7,587 nt of DNA, from NCBI GenBank assembly GCA_016840965.1, contig JAEORI010000103.1, positions 1-7,587 on the forward strand. Reading direction: 5' to 3'. Below the pieces are notes generated by a model. It made no database searches. It worked only from the letters and a program-made list of their open reading frames with translations, and was not told where the DNA came from. Source of the stretch: Candidatus Thorarchaeota archaeon. Lineage in GTDB: Archaea; Asgardarchaeota; Thorarchaeia; Thorarchaeales; Thorarchaeaceae. Made by a program: the position numbers and the translations under genes. Positions 6,098 to 7,587 of the stretch are shown piece by piece. Position 1 is the first letter of the stretch. Each line of letters opens with the position of its first letter.

Positions 6098-6964
6098 CTA
6101 CTTCGGTTTATCCATTAGAGCTGTCTTGGTTTTCACTTTGCCCTTTGACACATGAGGATTCCTTAATACGGAGTCTCCAGCTTTCTCTAGTTCACGTATT
6201 TCGTCAGCTAGTTTTGCTGCTACTCTCATCATCTCGTGCCCAGCTGCGACAAGTGGGATGTAATCTTCGGCTTCTTTTGTCTTGAAGCATCCTTTCGCAG
6301 TAATCTCTGCAACTGCTTCCGATATTGTGAGTGCTGCAATTGCCTTTGCTTTTGCATAAGGATTCCTGAAATATCCACACTTGACTATCTCTTCAGCAGT
6401 GAGTTTGACCATGGGCATCTTAGGAGTTTCACCAGCTTGAAGTGCTGCAATTACCGTATCTAGCTCGTGTTGTATTGCTCTCACGACGCCTGTAATTGAA
6501 AGGACTTTAATCGCATCAGCATTGAACAATGACATTTCAGTTGGATCGAGAAACTCCTTCTTTGCGCCTATCATGGAGTCTGCTGGAATTACAATGAAGC
6601 CTTGGCCATCAAGGACCTGTATCTGTTTCTTTCCTTCTGCATCTTTCTTGAAGAATGCTTTCTCTGCAGGACCATCTGAGATTGTAATTGCTGGAAGTCT
6701 GGCTTTAGCTAACATCTCTCTTACTTTCGTTGGTCCAGGAAGAGCTGCATTCGGACTGACAACGAGAACAAGATGTGGTTTCCATGCAATCGCTGACTCA
6801 GCAGGGCCTGTGCTTGAATTCTCATCCATCTTCGCACCGCTTGTAAAAGCTCGAACATTGATGTCATCTCGTTCTGCTCGTTCATCAAATATTAAATCAA
6901 GAAGTGGTGCAGAGGCTATGGCACCAAGTTTGATCACACCTACATTTATTGTGGTTTCTGACAT
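6098..6964 (-). CDS. mtd: F420-dependent methylenetetrahydromethanopterin dehydrogenase
   Basis: Reversible oxidation of methylene- to methenyl-tetrahydromethanopterin with coenzyme F420, a cytosolic step of methanogenesis and of the archaeal methyl branch of the Wood-Ljungdahl or C1 pathway. At 288 residues it is slightly longer than the usual ~276 and co-linear with the family from end to end. Recognisable blocks: VGVIKLGAIASAPLLDLIFDE (8-28), ERDDINVRAFTSGAKM (31-46), PHLVLVVSPNAALPGPTKVRE (63-83), PAITISDGP (91-99), DSMIGAKKEFLDPTEMSLFN (129-148), RNPYAKAKAIAALTISEAVA (200-219), KGCFKTKEAEDYIPLVAAGHEM (224-245), and the C-terminus KTKTALMDKPK. A lysine-rich stretch FFKKDAEGKKQIQ (104-116) before the GQGFIVIPADSMIG strand looks longer than in methanogen enzymes. 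The ATG at 6964 is fixed by a strong GAGGTGA. It lies 55 bases downstream of the zinc-ribbon gene on the same strand, so co-transcription is likely. Confidence 0.95.
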   Translation of the reverse strand: MSETTINVGVIKLGAIASAPLLDLIFDERAERDDINVRAFTSGAKMDENSSTGPAESAIAWKPHLVLVVSPNAALPGPTKVREMLAKARLPAITISDGPAEKAFFKKDAEGKKQIQVLDGQGFIVIPADSMIGAKKEFLDPTEMSLFNADAIKVLSITGVVRAIQHELDTVIAALQAGETPKMPMVKLTAEEIVKCGYFRNPYAKAKAIAALTISEAVAEITAKGCFKTKEAEDYIPLVAAGHEMMRVAAKLADEIRELEKAGDSVLRNPHVSKGKVKTKTALMDKPK

Positions 6965-6968
6965 AGTG

Positions 6969-6975
6969 TCACCTC
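6969..6975 (-). promoter_or_regulatory. Strong Shine-Dalgarno of mtd
   Basis: On the minus strand GAGGTGA, the full consensus core, lies four bases before the ATG at 6964. It is the strongest ribosome site in the window and suggests high translation of mtd. Confidence 0.65.
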
Positions 6976-7019
6976 ACTCCTCTATGTCGCAATGCATCGC
7001 TCGACAAAACTGTTGTGGT

Positions 7020-7586
7020 TTATCGTTTTTGATAATAAGCTAACCCAGTACCAGCTAAAAGATCTGCGCCACGCAGATGCTTTCCGCAACTGGCACAACG
7101 AAAGACAATTCGGGGATCATTAGATGCAGTACCACAGTGATTACAAAGAGGTTCTACATCCAAGATTGCTAGTTCGCTGACTTTGACTGGTTGTTTACAA
7201 CTTAAGCAAGTGACTTCAGCTATATCATCCATCAAAACTGCATGAAATTGATTACTACATTTTGGGCAGAAGAGAGTGTACACTTTATGAATGTCATTTG
7301 AGTCGCAGCGAGGGCAGAGAAGTTCGACAATGAGATCTGACTCTCCACATTGCCTGCACTCTACTCGTCGTCCATATGTACGTGAAACAAGAATATCCTC
7401 TTCCTCCAAGTCTTTCAATATTCTCACTACTTCATCATCATCGGTTCCGAAGTAGTCATATGCTTCTGGATATCTAACTGATGCTTTTAGGACATGTTTT
7501 GGAGTTATTACAGTTACTCTTGTTTCTAACATATCTTCAACAAGTTTCTTTACTCCCGGATTCGTTAGGAGTCCAGCTCCACTTGT
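7020..7586 (-). CDS. Multi-zinc-ribbon protein, probably with a winged-helix-like segment (5' end outside window)
   Basis: Not assigned to a named family with certainty. The frame stays open past the ATG at 7532 to the right edge (codons for SGAGLLTNPGVKKLVED), and that ATG lacks a clear SD, so the protein probably begins outside the window. Counting from the ATG, residues ~30-56 (DDDEVVRILKDLEEEDILVSRTYGRR) resemble the last helix and wing of a winged helix. Six CxxC knuckles follow: 59/62, 73/76, 89/92, 109/112, 130/133 and 146/149, enough for three Zn2+ ribbons. The block CRQCGESDLIVELLCPRCDSNDI recalls the Cys-rich TackOD1 output domain described in archaeal signalling proteins, which I offer as a lead only. 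The C-terminus (GADLLAGTGLAYYQKR) is not recognised. No membrane span is visible. It sits directly upstream of mtd; DNA/RNA binding or a signalling output role is possible. Confidence 0.8.
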   Translation of the reverse strand, partial: TSGAGLLTNPGVKKLVEDMLETRVTVITPKHVLKASVRYPEAYDYFGTDDDEVVRILKDLEEEDILVSRTYGRRVECRQCGESDLIVELLCPRCDSNDIHKVYTLFCPKCSNQFHAVLMDDIAEVTCLSCKQPVKVSELAILDVEPLCNHCGTASNDPRIVFRCASCGKHLRGADLLAGTGLAYYQKR

Positions 7587-7587
7587 T

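Noticed and set aside
6061..6120. Possible hairpin terminator between the permease and mtd stops
   Set aside because: Only eight bases separate the stops; the AAGAAG repeats encode the lysine tail and no stem or T-run is evident.
6522..7043. 173-codon plus-strand frame antisense to mtd
   Set aside because: It is the mirror of a clear, full-length mtd gene and of its upstream gap; the translation resembles no family.
1..7587. tRNA or rRNA genes, CRISPR arrays, insertion sequences
   Set aside because: No cloverleaf-like or rRNA-like stretch, no regularly spaced repeats and no transposase were seen; coding genes fill nearly the whole window.

Overview
The window looks archaeal, most likely from an Asgard lineage. 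A Thorarchaeota-like genome of moderate GC would fit, but the lineage is inferred from gene content, not shown. The pointers are: a tungsten/molybdenum aldehyde:ferredoxin oxidoreductase; an F420-dependent methylene-tetrahydromethanopterin dehydrogenase (Mtd) with no other methanogenesis gene in view; longin-like domains joined to winged helices; a MinD/ParA-family ATPase; multi-zinc-ribbon proteins; and GGTG/GGAG-type ribosome-binding sites, several in front of apparent TTG starts. Genes are densely packed and no gene-free stretch reaches 300 bases.

Layout. 2-685 (+) is the C-terminal third of an AOR-family oxidoreductase, cut by the left edge. 687-1136 (-) is a GNAT-type acetyltransferase, tail to tail with it. 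1248-1364 (+) is a 38-residue single-span membrane protein with a TTG start and a well-placed Shine-Dalgarno sequence; conventional ORF calling misses it. 4471-1381 (-) is a three-gene cluster: two paralogous longin-like/winged-helix proteins (the second with an extra, possibly roadblock-like, middle domain) followed by an overlapping MinD/ParA-type ATPase whose Walker A signature lysine is replaced by arginine. 4506-6089 (+) is an MFS permease fused to a cytosolic helix-hairpin-helix tail. 6098-6964 (-) is mtd. 7020-7586 (-) is a protein with three zinc ribbons, cut by the right edge and lying directly upstream of mtd.

How the genes may work together. AOR and Mtd are redox enzymes of ferredoxin/F420-linked anaerobic metabolism; Mtd serves the methyl branch of an archaeal Wood-Ljungdahl or C1 pathway. 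The most system-like part is the longin-wHTH / longin-roadblock-wHTH / ParA cluster. Longin and roadblock folds are typical partners of small GTPases, and ParA/MinD ATPases position cargo. The cluster therefore looks like an ATPase-based positioning or regulatory module with two paralogous adaptors. I know of no described function for this arrangement, and the proposed role is inference.
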